A stretch of 64,000 nucleotides of DNA from Butyrivibrio sp. GTDB lineage: Bacteria; Bacillota; Clostridia; Lachnospirales; Lachnospiraceae. Below, piece after piece: positions 17,744 through 27,285 of this stretch (the stretch's first letter is position 1; the number at the start of each line of letters is the position of its first letter). Below the pieces are notes generated by a model that was not told the origin of the DNA, made no database searches, and was given only the letters and a program-made list of their open reading frames with translations. Both the position numbers and the translations under genes were made by a program. The stretch covers positions 1-64,000 of the forward strand of contig JAGAAO010000025.1 in assembly GCA_017615275.1 (NCBI GenBank), written 5' to 3'.

Positions 17744-19831
17744 TTATTCCTCCGTAGTCTTCGCTTCTTTTTTCTTTCGCGTTGTTTTCTTTGATTCAGT
17801 CTTTTTATAATTTGTGGAAACATAGTCAAATCTTGATCTGAGCAGATTTCTGTAATCGTTCTGCTTTACAAAATTTGTTCTCTTGCTGACAAAGTCGTCG
17901 AGCTTTTCCATATACTCTTTCTCGGAAATTGTTCCCTCCGCAACACCCGTAAGTCCTTTTTCCCAACTTGCGGTAAGTGCGGGATTGAGCATAGGCTTCA
18001 TAGAGCAAGCGACTGTCTCATATATCATTTCTCCCATCTGCGTTGGGGTTATGATCTGCGTCTTTTTATTAAGATTTAAATACTTGATATTTACCAGTTT
18101 TGTAAGTATTCCGGCTCTGGTAGCGCTGGTGCCGATTCCGGACCCTTTTATCTGTGCACGAAGTTCCTCATCTTCGATAAACTGTCCTGCATTTTCCATC
18201 GTGAGAATCATCGTACCCGAATTATAACGCTTTGGCGGCGTAGTTTCACCCTCTTTTAATTCAAAAGATTCTGCGCTCAGCACATCATTTTTCTTAAGCT
18301 TTTGAAGATGCTCAAAGAGCTCCTCATCTGTTACCGTCTCTTCTTCGCTCTCGTTCTCTTTTTCCTCGTCGGCTTTTTTCGCCTTATCCTTATTGAACGA
18401 GTAGTCCATTACGTGAAGATAACCCTTCTGCGTAAGAATCTTGAAGTTTGCAAAAAAGTGCTCCTTCTTGCCCTCTTCTTCCCTGTTGTCCATGAGAAGT
18501 TCAAGGGATACCTTCCTGTAATTTGCAGGCGGATAAAATACTGCAAGGAACCTTCGGACTATTATCTCATATACCTTTGCAGATGTGGGGCTAAGTCCCT
18601 GAAGTGCAGAAAGTCCCTGTCCGGTCGGTATTATGGCATAGTGATCGGTAATTGCCTTGTCATTTACGTATCTTGATTTCTCAATGCCTTTGTACGCTTC
18701 GTGCTGCAGTATTGACTTTGCAAACACAGCGCAGGGCTCATAGACCGTAAGCCCTTTTATATTCTTATCGATTACCTTGGCGATTGCCGAAGACATTACT
18801 CTGGCATCCGTTCTTGGGTAAGTCGTAAGCTTCTTTTCATAAAGTTCCTGAGCTACCGCAAGGGTTTCATCGGGATTTATCTTAAAAAATCTTGAACAGT
18901 CATTCTGTAGCTCGGCAAGATTATACAACAAAGGTGCGTTTTTGACTTCTTTTTTCTTCTCGCATTTAAAAACAGAAGCTTCTACAGGAGTCTCTCCGAG
19001 AGAAGCAATCAGCTTATTTGCGCCTTCTTTGGTCTTAAAGCCCTTTTCGCTGTACAAATCAAAAGAGTCCTTATACTTGGAATCATCAGTTACTCTCCAC
19101 TCCGCATCACACTTTTTTCCGCCGATATCGACCTTGGAAATGATCCTGTAAAAAGGAGTTTTGACAAACTCTCTTATCTCTCTTTCTCTTTCAACAACTA
19201 TTCCCAGAACACAGGTCATAACTCTGCCCACCGAAACTACGCATTTGTCTATATTGAGGTAGTTTTTGATAGAGTAGGCATATTTAAGAGTAAGTGCTCT
19301 TGAGAAGTTGATACCCATGAGGTAGTCCTCTTTTGCCCTTAGAAATGCAGATGCTCCGAGGTTATCGTACTCACTGTCATCCTTCGCCTCACGTATTCCG
19401 CGAAGTATCTCCTCTTCCGTCTGTGAATCGATCCAGACTCTTTTTCTCTTTTTATCCTTGACGTTTGCTTGCATATCAACAAGCCGATATATATATTCAC
19501 CCTCTCGTCCCGAGTCGGTACAAATATATATCGTATCTACGTCTTCTCTGTTTAGCAGCTCTTTTACTATCTTGAATTGTTTCGAGACATTTCCGATAAC
19601 TTCATACTTGAAATTATCAGGAATAAAAGGAAGTGTGTCCAAAGACCACCGTTTGTATTTTTCGTCATAGACCTCAGGATAACTCATGGTTACCAAGTGT
19701 CCGACACACCACGTGATTATCGCCGTGTCCGACTCAAGGTAACCATCTCTCCTGGTAAAATTTATTTTCATTGCTGAGGCAAACGCCTGAGCAACACTGG
19801 GTTTCTCCGCTATATAAACCTGTTTAGCCAT
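17744..19831 (-). CDS. topB: DNA topoisomerase III-like type IA topoisomerase
   Basis: About 695 residues from MAKQVYIAEKPSVAQAF. A toprim domain comes first (KPSVAQAF; acidic motif TDSGREGEY), then the type IA core with the catalytic tyrosine in TTYPRTDARVM (about residue 338), and a Lys-rich tail. Type IA enzymes cut one strand and pass another, resolving precatenanes and recombination intermediates. No C-terminal CxxC zinc fingers are present. The ATG at 19831 overlaps the stop of the upstream AAA-like gene (ATGGCTAA); an in-frame ATG at 19843 is possible. Housekeeping or element-borne topB cannot be separated from sequence alone, but the surroundings look chromosomal. Confidence 0.93.
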   Translation of the reverse strand: MAKQVYIAEKPSVAQAFASAMKINFTRRDGYLESDTAIITWCVGHLVTMSYPEVYDEKYKRWSLDTLPFIPDNFKYEVIGNVSKQFKIVKELLNREDVDTIYICTDSGREGEYIYRLVDMQANVKDKKRKRVWIDSQTEEEILRGIREAKDDSEYDNLGASAFLRAKEDYLMGINFSRALTLKYAYSIKNYLNIDKCVVSVGRVMTCVLGIVVEREREIREFVKTPFYRIISKVDIGGKKCDAEWRVTDDSKYKDSFDLYSEKGFKTKEGANKLIASLGETPVEASVFKCEKKKEVKNAPLLYNLAELQNDCSRFFKINPDETLAVAQELYEKKLTTYPRTDARVMSSAIAKVIDKNIKGLTVYEPCAVFAKSILQHEAYKGIEKSRYVNDKAITDHYAIIPTGQGLSALQGLSPTSAKVYEIIVRRFLAVFYPPANYRKVSLELLMDNREEEGKKEHFFANFKILTQKGYLHVMDYSFNKDKAKKADEEKENESEEETVTDEELFEHLQKLKKNDVLSAESFELKEGETTPPKRYNSGTMILTMENAGQFIEDEELRAQIKGSGIGTSATRAGILTKLVNIKYLNLNKKTQIITPTQMGEMIYETVACSMKPMLNPALTASWEKGLTGVAEGTISEKEYMEKLDDFVSKRTNFVKQNDYRNLLRSRFDYVSTNYKKTESKKTTRKKKEAKTTEE

Positions 19832-21200
19832 TGGTAAGTTCATCTATCCCAATCAACCTGATCTTACTGTCGGGTCTCATCGCCGCATCTTGCAGCCATG
19901 CATCAAATCCCACGGTTGAGAAGAGATAGTAATAATCTCCCTCCAGTCTTGCTTTTTTTGCGCAGGACTCTATGCTAATAAGATCTTCATGGGTAGCTTG
20001 CTTCTGCCAACAGCAAATTCCGAGTGCCGTATCTCCCGTATCACTCTGGACTATGATATCAAGGTTGCCCTCTTTACCAAGCCATTCGCCATCTTCTTCA
20101 ATAGCAAAGGGGAAAAGACCTCTCTCCTCGCAGCGTAGGATATACTCGCGGCAAACGGATTTAAAGTGCTCCGTAGCATAGTTTTGCATTCCTGCAGATA
20201 TAAATATATCATAAAATCTTTCCGCAGGCATCCGCATCAAACTACTTTCATTCGGAAAAATAAATCTAAAGTAAAAATCCAAAAGAGGATCCGCAATCTT
20301 ATACACGCCCTTTACGACGTTCTCTCTTCCGACATTTCCGAATGAATATGCTTTATATGCAAAATCATGATGAATCAGTGTTTTCAGATAAACAGAAATC
20401 TTGGCTCTGGAGAACCCTGTCTCATGATAAATATCATTGAGCTTATTGATACCGCGCGCCATAACAGACAATATCGTATGGTACACCGCAGTTTCTCTAA
20501 GATTCTGTGATGTGAGGCGAAGTGCCTCCCCATAGAGATAAGAATTCCTGTCCAAAATATTCTTGCAGACATTTTCTTTGAAAGAAAGGGAGTCGTCAAA
20601 ATATCTCCACAGTCCCGTCTGTCCACCGAGAACCGAATAAGTAAGAACCGCATCCTTGTAGGACATCTTGGGATAGAACGATCTAAGCGCAGAAAAAGGA
20701 AGTGGCTTTATCTTTCTGAATCCCGCAATGTTTGCCGCAAGATTTCCAAGGCTCGCCACCATACTGTTTTCAACCCAGTTGACGTCATTACTTACAAGAA
20801 GAACAAGAACCTGTCTGTACTTACCGTTCTTTTCCAAATACTCCGTCAGCTGACTCATAAATGTTTGATCGGTCTTTAAGATATTCTCAAAATTACCAAT
20901 CACAAAAATTACCGGAGCTCTTCCGACCGAATCCGCACAAGAAGCGAGCAGATCATAATAAGTACTCACTTCTCCCACCGGAATTCCATCTCTTTTGAGC
21001 TCACCGGACCACAGAGTGAGCTGTTCCTTGGCAGATGCAGATCTTGCCGAATAGAAAAAGCTCTTTCTGTTTTCCATGAACTTCATAAGAAAAGCATCCT
21101 GCTCAATATTCTTGTGCCCGTAGACAACAAGAATATTGGACAGTCCGCTCTCATAATATCTATTTAAAAATCTTAAATCATCCTGTCTCTGTTCTAACAT
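19824..21200 (-). CDS. AAA-ATPase-like/DUF234 protein lacking Walker motifs
   Basis: 458 residues with the layout of the archaeal-type ATPase plus DUF234 family: an N-terminal NTPase-like domain, a winged helix (GFSRAKISVYLKTLIHHDF, about 268-286), then the DUF234 hallmark ADPLLDFYFRFIFP (about 313-326) and a restriction-like nuclease-fold tail. The usual GxxxxGKT is replaced by VYGHKNIEQD (26-35), and the Walker B region reads VIFVIGNFENIL without the Asp-Glu. ATP hydrolysis is therefore unlikely. It lies 6 bp from asd and overlaps topB, which suggests co-expression. Confidence 0.82.
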   Translation of the reverse strand: MLEQRQDDLRFLNRYYESGLSNILVVYGHKNIEQDAFLMKFMENRKSFFYSARSASAKEQLTLWSGELKRDGIPVGEVSTYYDLLASCADSVGRAPVIFVIGNFENILKTDQTFMSQLTEYLEKNGKYRQVLVLLVSNDVNWVENSMVASLGNLAANIAGFRKIKPLPFSALRSFYPKMSYKDAVLTYSVLGGQTGLWRYFDDSLSFKENVCKNILDRNSYLYGEALRLTSQNLRETAVYHTILSVMARGINKLNDIYHETGFSRAKISVYLKTLIHHDFAYKAYSFGNVGRENVVKGVYKIADPLLDFYFRFIFPNESSLMRMPAERFYDIFISAGMQNYATEHFKSVCREYILRCEERGLFPFAIEEDGEWLGKEGNLDIIVQSDTGDTALGICCWQKQATHEDLISIESCAKKARLEGDYYYLFSTVGFDAWLQDAAMRPDSKIRLIGIDELTNG

Positions 21201-21206
21201 ATCCTA

Positions 21207-22292
21207 TCACTTTTTGTTAATAAAACCTGTTGCTTTCAAAAGCTCAGCACACTCAACAGCTCCGCCTGCTGCGCCGCGAAGAGTATTGTGTGAAAGTCCT
21301 ACAAACTTCCAATCATATACAGAATCCTCACGGATACGTCCGATGCTTACACCCATACCGTTCTCATAGTTGACATCAAGTGTAATCTGAGGTCTGTTAT
21401 CTTCCTGCATATACTGAATGAACTGCTTTGGAGCGCTGGGAAGCTGAAGCTTCTGAGGTACTCCTGAGAAGTTCTCAAGTTTCTCGATAAGCTGTTCCTT
21501 TGTAGGATTCTTCTTGAACTTAACAAAAGCAGCTGCTGTGTGGCCGTAAAGAACAGGGATTCTGATGCACTGACATGTAATCTTAACGTCGTCAGCGGGA
21601 ACGATAACGCCGTTCTCTACCTTACCCCAAATTCTGAGGGGCTCTTTCTCTGACTTCTCTTCCTCTCCTGAAATGAAAGGAATAACGTTTCCTACCATCT
21701 CGGGCCACTCTTCAAAGTTCTTACCTGCTCCTGAAATAGCCTGATATGTTGTAGCTACAACCTCATAAGGCTCAAACTCCTTCCAAGCTGTAAGAGCGGG
21801 TGTGTAGCTCTGGATTGAGCAGTTGGGCTTAACTGCGATAAATCCGTTTGTTGTTCCGAGTCTCTTTTTCTGGAACTCGATAACGTCTGTGTGCTCAGGG
21901 TTGATCTCAGGAATGATCATAGGAACATCGGGAGTCCATCTGTGTGCACTGTTGTTGGAAACTACAGGTGTCTCTGTCTTAGCGTATTCTTCTTCGATAG
22001 CCTTGATCTCGTCCTTAGACATGTTTACTGCTGAAAGAACAAAGTCAACGTCCTCTGAAACACCCTTTACATCAGTAACATCCTTAATAACGATATTCTT
22101 AACGGATTCAGGAATGGGACCATCCATCTTCCATCTGTTTCCTACTGCCTCTTCGTAAGTCTGTCCTGCACTTCTGGGGCTTGCAGCAATTGTTGTGACT
22201 TCAAACCAAGGATGATCTTTGATAATGTCAATAAACCTCTGACCAACCATACCAGTTCCGCCAAGTACTGCAACCTTTAATTTCTCGCTCAT
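21207..22292 (-). CDS. asd: Aspartate-semialdehyde dehydrogenase
   Basis: 361 residues. It reduces aspartyl phosphate to aspartate semialdehyde with NADPH, the branch point to lysine/diaminopimelate, threonine and methionine. Seen: nucleotide loop GGTGMVGQ (11-18), catalytic Cys158 in KPNCSIQ, SGAGKN (187-192) and the active-site His251 in VLYGHTAA. The sequence is the archaeal/fungal-type branch rather than the enterobacterial one, common in Clostridia. It is 28 bp downstream of argH and 6 bp upstream of the AAA-like gene. Confidence 0.96.
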   Translation of the reverse strand: MSEKLKVAVLGGTGMVGQRFIDIIKDHPWFEVTTIAASPRSAGQTYEEAVGNRWKMDGPIPESVKNIVIKDVTDVKGVSEDVDFVLSAVNMSKDEIKAIEEEYAKTETPVVSNNSAHRWTPDVPMIIPEINPEHTDVIEFQKKRLGTTNGFIAVKPNCSIQSYTPALTAWKEFEPYEVVATTYQAISGAGKNFEEWPEMVGNVIPFISGEEEKSEKEPLRIWGKVENGVIVPADDVKITCQCIRIPVLYGHTAAAFVKFKKNPTKEQLIEKLENFSGVPQKLQLPSAPKQFIQYMQEDNRPQITLDVNYENGMGVSIGRIREDSVYDWKFVGLSHNTLRGAAGGAVECAELLKATGFINKK

Positions 22293-22320
22293 AATGTCCT
22301 CCTAGATTCAACTAAATATA

Positions 22321-23706
22321 TTAAAGCTTATTTTCATTTAAAAAAGCTTTATTTGCATCAATAACTTTTTTCATTGAGACGGGGCTCGGAGCTCCGATCG
22401 TAAGTCTCTTGTTTACACATGTCTCAAGACTGATCGCATCATAAATATCTTCGTCAAAAAGCTCCGAAAAGCTCTTGAGCTCATCAATCTTAAGATCATC
22501 TATTGCGCACTTCTTGTCTATGCAATGAAGAACAAGTTTTCCGATAACGGAATGCGCATCCCTGAAAGGCATCCCCTTCACAACAAGGTAATCTGCCGCA
22601 TCAGTGGCATTTGTATAACCCATCATCGCGCTCTTTTCCATATTTTCTTTATTGAACTTAAGCGTTCTGAGCATATCAGTAAAGAGTGTGAGACAGTTCG
22701 ATGTAGTATCTATCGCATCAAATGCCGCCTCTTTGTCCTCCTGCATATCCTTGTTGTATGCAAGCGGAATTCCCTTCATCGTTGTGAGAAGAGACATGAG
22801 GTCTCCGTAAACTCTTCCTGTCTTGCCTCTTACAAGCTCCGCGATATCGGGATTCTTCTTCTGAGGCATGATACTGCTTCCTGTTGAATATGCATCATCA
22901 ATGTCAACGAATCTGTATTCATTCGAATTCCAGATTATGATCTCTTCACTGAATCTTGAAAGATGCATCATCACAGTTGAAAGCGCCGATAAAAACTCAA
23001 TGAGATAGTCTCTGTCCGAAACGGAATCCATACTGTTAAGTGTAGGTCCGTAAAAATCAAGAAGCTGTGCCGTATAATCTCTATCGAGAGGATATGTTGT
23101 TCCCGCAAGAGCTCCGGCTCCGAGAGGACAATAGTTCATCCTGGTGTATATATCCTTCATTCTGAGAAAATCTCTTTTAAACATTTCAAAATATGCGCCT
23201 ACGTGGTGCGCAAGTGTAACGGGCTGCGCCTTCTGAAGGTGTGTGAATCCGGGCATGTAAGTCTGTGTATGTGCCTCCATGATATCAAGAAGCGTTGTAA
23301 GCATTGTGTAAAGAAGATCCGACATATGCTCAACTTCACCTCTTGCGTAAAGTCGCATATCAAGAGCAACCTGATCGTTTCTGCTTCGTCCTGTGTGAAC
23401 CTTCTTACCGGCATCACCGACCCTGTCTATAAGATTAGCCTCGAGGAAGCTGTGAATGTCTTCGTACTTGCTTGTAATCTCAAGCTTTCCCGCCTTGACG
23501 TCTTCCAATATGGAATCAAGACCTTCCGTTATAAGCTTCTTTTCCTCTTCGGATATGATATTCTGCTTGGCAAGCATCGTTGCATGAGCCTTGCTTCCTC
23601 TGACATCCTGTTCCAAAAATCTCTTGTCAAAACCGATGGAAGCATTGAAATTCCATGCAAGTTCATTGATACTTCCTGTAAATCTGCCACCCCATAGCTG
23701 CGCCAT
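22321..23706 (-). CDS. argH: Argininosuccinate lyase
   Basis: 461 residues, full length. It splits argininosuccinate into arginine and fumarate, the last step of arginine synthesis. Motifs: TGRSRNDQ (105-112), THLQKAQP (155-162, with catalytic His) and the fumarase/aspartase signature GSSIMPQKKNPD (276-287, flexible loop with the catalytic Ser). No argG lies nearby in the window. It is the first gene of a leftward run with asd; the promoter should lie in the AT-rich gap 23710-23800. Confidence 0.97.
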   Translation of the reverse strand: MAQLWGGRFTGSINELAWNFNASIGFDKRFLEQDVRGSKAHATMLAKQNIISEEEKKLITEGLDSILEDVKAGKLEITSKYEDIHSFLEANLIDRVGDAGKKVHTGRSRNDQVALDMRLYARGEVEHMSDLLYTMLTTLLDIMEAHTQTYMPGFTHLQKAQPVTLAHHVGAYFEMFKRDFLRMKDIYTRMNYCPLGAGALAGTTYPLDRDYTAQLLDFYGPTLNSMDSVSDRDYLIEFLSALSTVMMHLSRFSEEIIIWNSNEYRFVDIDDAYSTGSSIMPQKKNPDIAELVRGKTGRVYGDLMSLLTTMKGIPLAYNKDMQEDKEAAFDAIDTTSNCLTLFTDMLRTLKFNKENMEKSAMMGYTNATDAADYLVVKGMPFRDAHSVIGKLVLHCIDKKCAIDDLKIDELKSFSELFDEDIYDAISLETCVNKRLTIGAPSPVSMKKVIDANKAFLNENKL

Positions 23707-23841
23707 TTTTTATTCTCTCCGCTTTTTCATAGTAAAGTAAAAAAAATTATAATCACAACTTAACATAAGAGGATTCCAAAAACAATGTAAAATATTGCTC
23801 AAATCTTGATTGCTTTAACTTGAATTATTGTATAAAAGAAC

Positions 23842-23866
23842 AAATGTCCGCGTAATGCGGACATTT
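23842..23866 (-). terminator. Terminator of the coiled-coil gene
   Basis: AAATGTCCGC-GTAAT-GCGGACATTT, a perfect 10-bp stem; the minus strand continues GTTCTTTTAT. It lies 24 bp past the stop of the gene at 23890. It shares the 15-nt core TCCGCGTAATGCGGA with the terminator at 13331. Confidence 0.75.
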
Positions 23867-23889
23867 TGCTCATTTTTTACCGTATATGT

Positions 23890-24981
23890 TTATAGCTGTC
23901 TGTCGACAGTAACGCCCTTGATATCATCGGAAAGAAGCTTAAGACCGTTTAGAATATTTGTGATTTCAGATTGAACATCGCCTTGTGATTCATCAAGATT
24001 AGCTGTATCGGCAATTACCTGCTTTCTATCTTCAGGCACATCGAACTCCACAGCTTCCATTCTCTCTTTTCTTGCACTTGCTCTCTTTATATCGGCAGTT
24101 GTCTTTTCTCCAAGCTCGGCACGCTCCTTTATATTCTCTATCATCTCCTGCTGCCTTGCTTCTCTTTCTAATTTCTCTGCCTTTTCTTTCTTTGCTTCCT
24201 TCTTCTCTTCCGCCTGTTCTTTTGCTTCTTTTTCTCTTTCTTTTTGTGCTTCATCCAAATGACTGACAGCTTCATCCGTCAAAAGGACCACCGCTTCTTT
24301 ATTTGCAGACTCCATTATATCCTCGGACGCCTTCTGAGCATCAATCATGTTATGTGTCTTTTCACGCGCCTTCTTGATTTCTGTATAATTTAATCTGCTT
24401 TTATATATGGCATCTTTAAAATCATTTATTTCATCGTTTAATTCTTCATTGCTTTTAACGTACAAATATGCTTCTTTTTGATACTCGGTAATCGGTACTG
24501 CTGCATCTTCCTCAGATTTTCCTTTTAAATATCCTGTTGATCCCTGAACATCTTCTAATTGTGACAACAGCTTATGTTCTTCACTATTAGGATCTACGTT
24601 ATACTTCTTCTGCAGCTCTTCAAGCTTTTTATTATTTATTTCAAGCCTTTCCTCTCGTGCACTGATTTCATCCTGATACATATGTATCTCATCCAAAAGC
24701 TGCTGCATCTGTGTATCAATTTTGCTTTCACTCTTAAACGCATCAGCAACCACTCTGAGCGCCTGCTTCTGAGCAATTCCGCGTCTCTGTGCAACAAGGC
24801 TCTCACCTGTAAGGTTTGTGCCTGATACAGACGGATTGTTGTTATTACCCGATTTTCCGGCTTTTTTGTTTTTTCCGCTTGCGCTGTTTACTCCGATATT
24901 TTGTGAATTACTTGCATCTGTACTACCGTCCCGCTTCTGAAAAGTACTGATCGGAACATCCATTTTCCGCTCTACTCTCAT
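23890..24981 (-). CDS. Coiled-coil protein of unknown function
   Basis: 363 residues (an ATG at 24963 is an alternative; GGGGGT precedes the first by 7 nt). The N-terminal 60 residues are Ser/Asn/Gly-rich and disordered. From about 75 to 310 the protein is almost entirely charged heptads, including a Lys/Glu-rich stretch (about 245-285). No signal peptide or membrane segment. Ends DDIKGVTVDRQL. Possibly a structural or scaffold protein; no family recognised. Monocistronic, with its own terminator. Confidence 0.72.
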   Translation of the reverse strand: MRVERKMDVPISTFQKRDGSTDASNSQNIGVNSASGKNKKAGKSGNNNNPSVSGTNLTGESLVAQRRGIAQKQALRVVADAFKSESKIDTQMQQLLDEIHMYQDEISAREERLEINNKKLEELQKKYNVDPNSEEHKLLSQLEDVQGSTGYLKGKSEEDAAVPITEYQKEAYLYVKSNEELNDEINDFKDAIYKSRLNYTEIKKAREKTHNMIDAQKASEDIMESANKEAVVLLTDEAVSHLDEAQKEREKEAKEQAEEKKEAKKEKAEKLEREARQQEMIENIKERAELGEKTTADIKRASARKERMEAVEFDVPEDRKQVIADTANLDESQGDVQSEITNILNGLKLLSDDIKGVTVDRQL

Positions 24982-25104
24982 AGATTTACCCCCGTAAATA
25001 TGAATTAAAAAAATTGACAGTTATCGGTTTCTCTTTATATATCGGCTTATTTGGGAAATTTCTTAGAAAAATTTGGTAAAGAAAATATGAGAAGATATTA
25101 GGAA

Positions 25105-25188
25105 ATACAAGCTTCACTAGGCTCGGAAAAACCTCGCCAAGTGAACTTGTATGGTTCGCACTAAACTCGAAAATACCTCGTTAAGTGC
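25105..25188 (-). repeat. Two tandem related hairpins downstream of the COG0523 operon
   Basis: Two 29-nt related units start at 25115 and 25159 (CACTA..CTCG.AAA..CCTCG..AAGTG). Each folds back on itself. The unit at 25115 pairs GG with CC where the other pairs AA with TT, a compensatory double change. The first hairpin extends outward to ATACAAG/CTTGTAT (25105-25152). They begin 2 bp after the last gene stop; only a moderate T-content follows on the minus strand, so they may be terminators, mRNA 3' end stabilisers or a small element. Confidence 0.75.
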
Positions 25189-25189
25189 T

Positions 25190-26125
25190 CTACACAACTG
25201 AGATGACTTCGCGTGCAGGTTTTTCACAAGGGCGGATAGACTCGACGAGACAGGTTGGGAATTCCACATCGTACTTGGCGACATAGTCCTTGTCGACCGT
25301 ACCTGTTATCTCAACCCAATCGTCATTCTCGACAGGGTCACTCCCGCTGTAGTGACAGATTATTCCAAAAAGAGAAATATCCTCTTCACAGCATGTCATT
25401 GCAAGCCTTCCCGCAAGGAATATATCTTTACCTTCCTCTTTTGCTTTCATGATACGTGCCGTAAAGACTATCTTCTTCCCAAGATATCTGTCGAGATTAT
25501 CAAGGCTGTCAAGGTAAAAGACCGAGAACCTGTCGTCTCTTACATCAATTACCTCATCGTCCAAAGAATACGGAAGATCATCTTCAAATTTCTGAAGTAT
25601 GTCTTCTCCGTGCTTATCCTTGCAGACTATATTAAGGCTGGGATTTACAGCCTTAACACTTCGTCTGTATGAAGCCATCTTATCCATGACATCGTCGCAG
25701 TTATTGAAAATTGTAAGATATGCTTTTCGCACATGTTCGGACATAATAGATTTCATATTCGCCGCAAACATCTCAAATGTGGCTGAATCTATTATTACGA
25801 TTTCCATGATATCGTCCCAGAACCTTGAAAGATCAAGATTCCTTCTATCCCACATTCCGTTGTATTCAACAACAATCCTTTCGGGGCAAACTTCTTTTTC
25901 AAGCTCCGCGATATGTTCGGGAGTGAAATCTTCTTCGTTTTCGATATTTTTGATAACGACTTTCAGATGCTGCATAAGAAAGTCATCATACTCTACTTCT
26001 CCCTCCTCACAGAGTATAAGGAGTGTCTTTCCGTCTATCTCGAAATAGTCCTCCTCGAGAAGATCCTGTATAAAACTGGTCTTACCGGCATCCAAAAAGC
26101 CGTTTACAAAATATACCTTATTCAA
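25190..26125 (-). CDS. COG0523-type GTPase fused to a TIGR03943/DUF1980-like domain
   Basis: About 311 residues from a TTG at 26125 (AAGGTGG upstream, overlaps the previous stop); an ATG at 26158 would start inside the upstream gene. N-terminal P-loop FLDAGKT is the CobW-type GTPase motif, but the CxCC metal motif seen in the neighbour is missing. The C-terminal third (FLAGRLAMTCCEEDISLFG, then WVEITGTV) resembles the soluble domain of the YcgQ/TIGR03943 family. Both families are linked to metal, often zinc, homeostasis in other bacteria. Last gene of the glycerol-led operon. Confidence 0.75.
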   Translation of the reverse strand: MNKVYFVNGFLDAGKTSFIQDLLEEDYFEIDGKTLLILCEEGEVEYDDFLMQHLKVVIKNIENEEDFTPEHIAELEKEVCPERIVVEYNGMWDRRNLDLSRFWDDIMEIVIIDSATFEMFAANMKSIMSEHVRKAYLTIFNNCDDVMDKMASYRRSVKAVNPSLNIVCKDKHGEDILQKFEDDLPYSLDDEVIDVRDDRFSVFYLDSLDNLDRYLGKKIVFTARIMKAKEEGKDIFLAGRLAMTCCEEDISLFGIICHYSGSDPVENDDWVEITGTVDKDYVAKYDVEFPTCLVESIRPCEKPAREVISVV

Positions 26126-27269
26126 CTTCTTCCACCTTTTCAGCCAAACAATCATCAAGTCTATCGGTGATGGCGTCTTTATCTATTTCTTTTCCTATAA
26201 AAACAATCTGGTTCATTCGGTCTCCGTAGACCTCATCCCACTCATCCATAATATCGGGATAAGCTTCAATTACTTTCTGCCTTTCCTCTTCTTCAAACGC
26301 TGCAACCCAGTTGGAAACTTCAGAAACCGAAGCGTTTCTTCCTGCCTGCTCAAAGAGCTGAACATGAATATCGTCGTCGGCAAACCATATATAACCCTTG
26401 GCTCTTACGATATCCTCAGGATATTCGTTTTCTATAAAATTGCTGAAAAGCTCTCTGTCAAAAGGTCTTATATTCTCATATACAAAAGAATTGAGACCAT
26501 ACTCATCGACACAGGACTCCTCCATCTTGCTTTCTCTTGCAAGAGCCTGCTGCATAGCAGATGAATTCATTACTTCGTCGTAGTCGAACTTATCTCCGCT
26601 GAATATCTTGTCGGAATCAACCTTTCCGCTTACGCACTCGATGATTTCCGCTTCTCTTTGGAAGTTTCTTATAGTGTTTTTTACTTCCTCGATCTTATCG
26701 GGAGGAAGAAGGTCACACTTATTTAAAACAACGATATTGCAGAACTCGATCTGATCCATAACAAGATTCAGGATATCAGGATCTTCGTCCTCTATCTCAC
26801 TTATTTCCTGCTCACTCTTTTCATTCAAGCCGTCAAGAAATTCTGTGTAGATTCTGTCCGCATCAACGACTGTCACTATTGAATCAAGATAAACGTTACT
26901 CTTTTGGTGAGTATCCTTGTACATTAAAAAGCCGTCTGCTATGGATGCGGGATTGCTGATACCGGAAGCTTCAACGATTATCTTTTTTACATTCTTGTCT
27001 TTGGACAATTCCTCAATCTGATTCATGAACGCTTCCTGAAGCGTACAGCATATACATCCGTTTGTAAGTTCAATCATCTTGGAATCGGCTTCTGTCACGT
27101 TGTTGTTCTTAATGAGAGAAGCATCGATGTTTATGCTTCCCATATCGTTTACAATAAGTGCGATCCCACTGTTGTCTTCATTCTTTAAAAGCTCATTCAA
27201 AAGAGTTGTCTTTCCTGAGCCAAGGTATCCCGTGATTATGGTTACGGGTTTTTTGTTATTCCCAAACAT
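26118..27269 (-). CDS. COG0523 family GTPase (CobW/metallochaperone-like)
   Basis: 383 residues from the ATG at 27269 (GAGAGGAT 5 nt upstream); the open frame extends further into the cysteine hydrolase gene. Motifs: Walker A GYLGSGKTT, the metal-binding NGCICCT (CxCC), NKCD guanine specificity (VVLNKCDLL), then the CobW C-terminal domain. COG0523 proteins deliver zinc, cobalt or iron to target enzymes using GTP; the metal here is not predictable. Its stop overlaps the following COG0523 gene, so the two probably work as a pair. Confidence 0.88.
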   Translation of the reverse strand: MFGNNKKPVTIITGYLGSGKTTLLNELLKNEDNSGIALIVNDMGSINIDASLIKNNNVTEADSKMIELTNGCICCTLQEAFMNQIEELSKDKNVKKIIVEASGISNPASIADGFLMYKDTHQKSNVYLDSIVTVVDADRIYTEFLDGLNEKSEQEISEIEDEDPDILNLVMDQIEFCNIVVLNKCDLLPPDKIEEVKNTIRNFQREAEIIECVSGKVDSDKIFSGDKFDYDEVMNSSAMQQALARESKMEESCVDEYGLNSFVYENIRPFDRELFSNFIENEYPEDIVRAKGYIWFADDDIHVQLFEQAGRNASVSEVSNWVAAFEEEERQKVIEAYPDIMDEWDEVYGDRMNQIVFIGKEIDKDAITDRLDDCLAEKVEEVE

Positions 27270-27285
27270 AAGTATCCTCTCTAGT

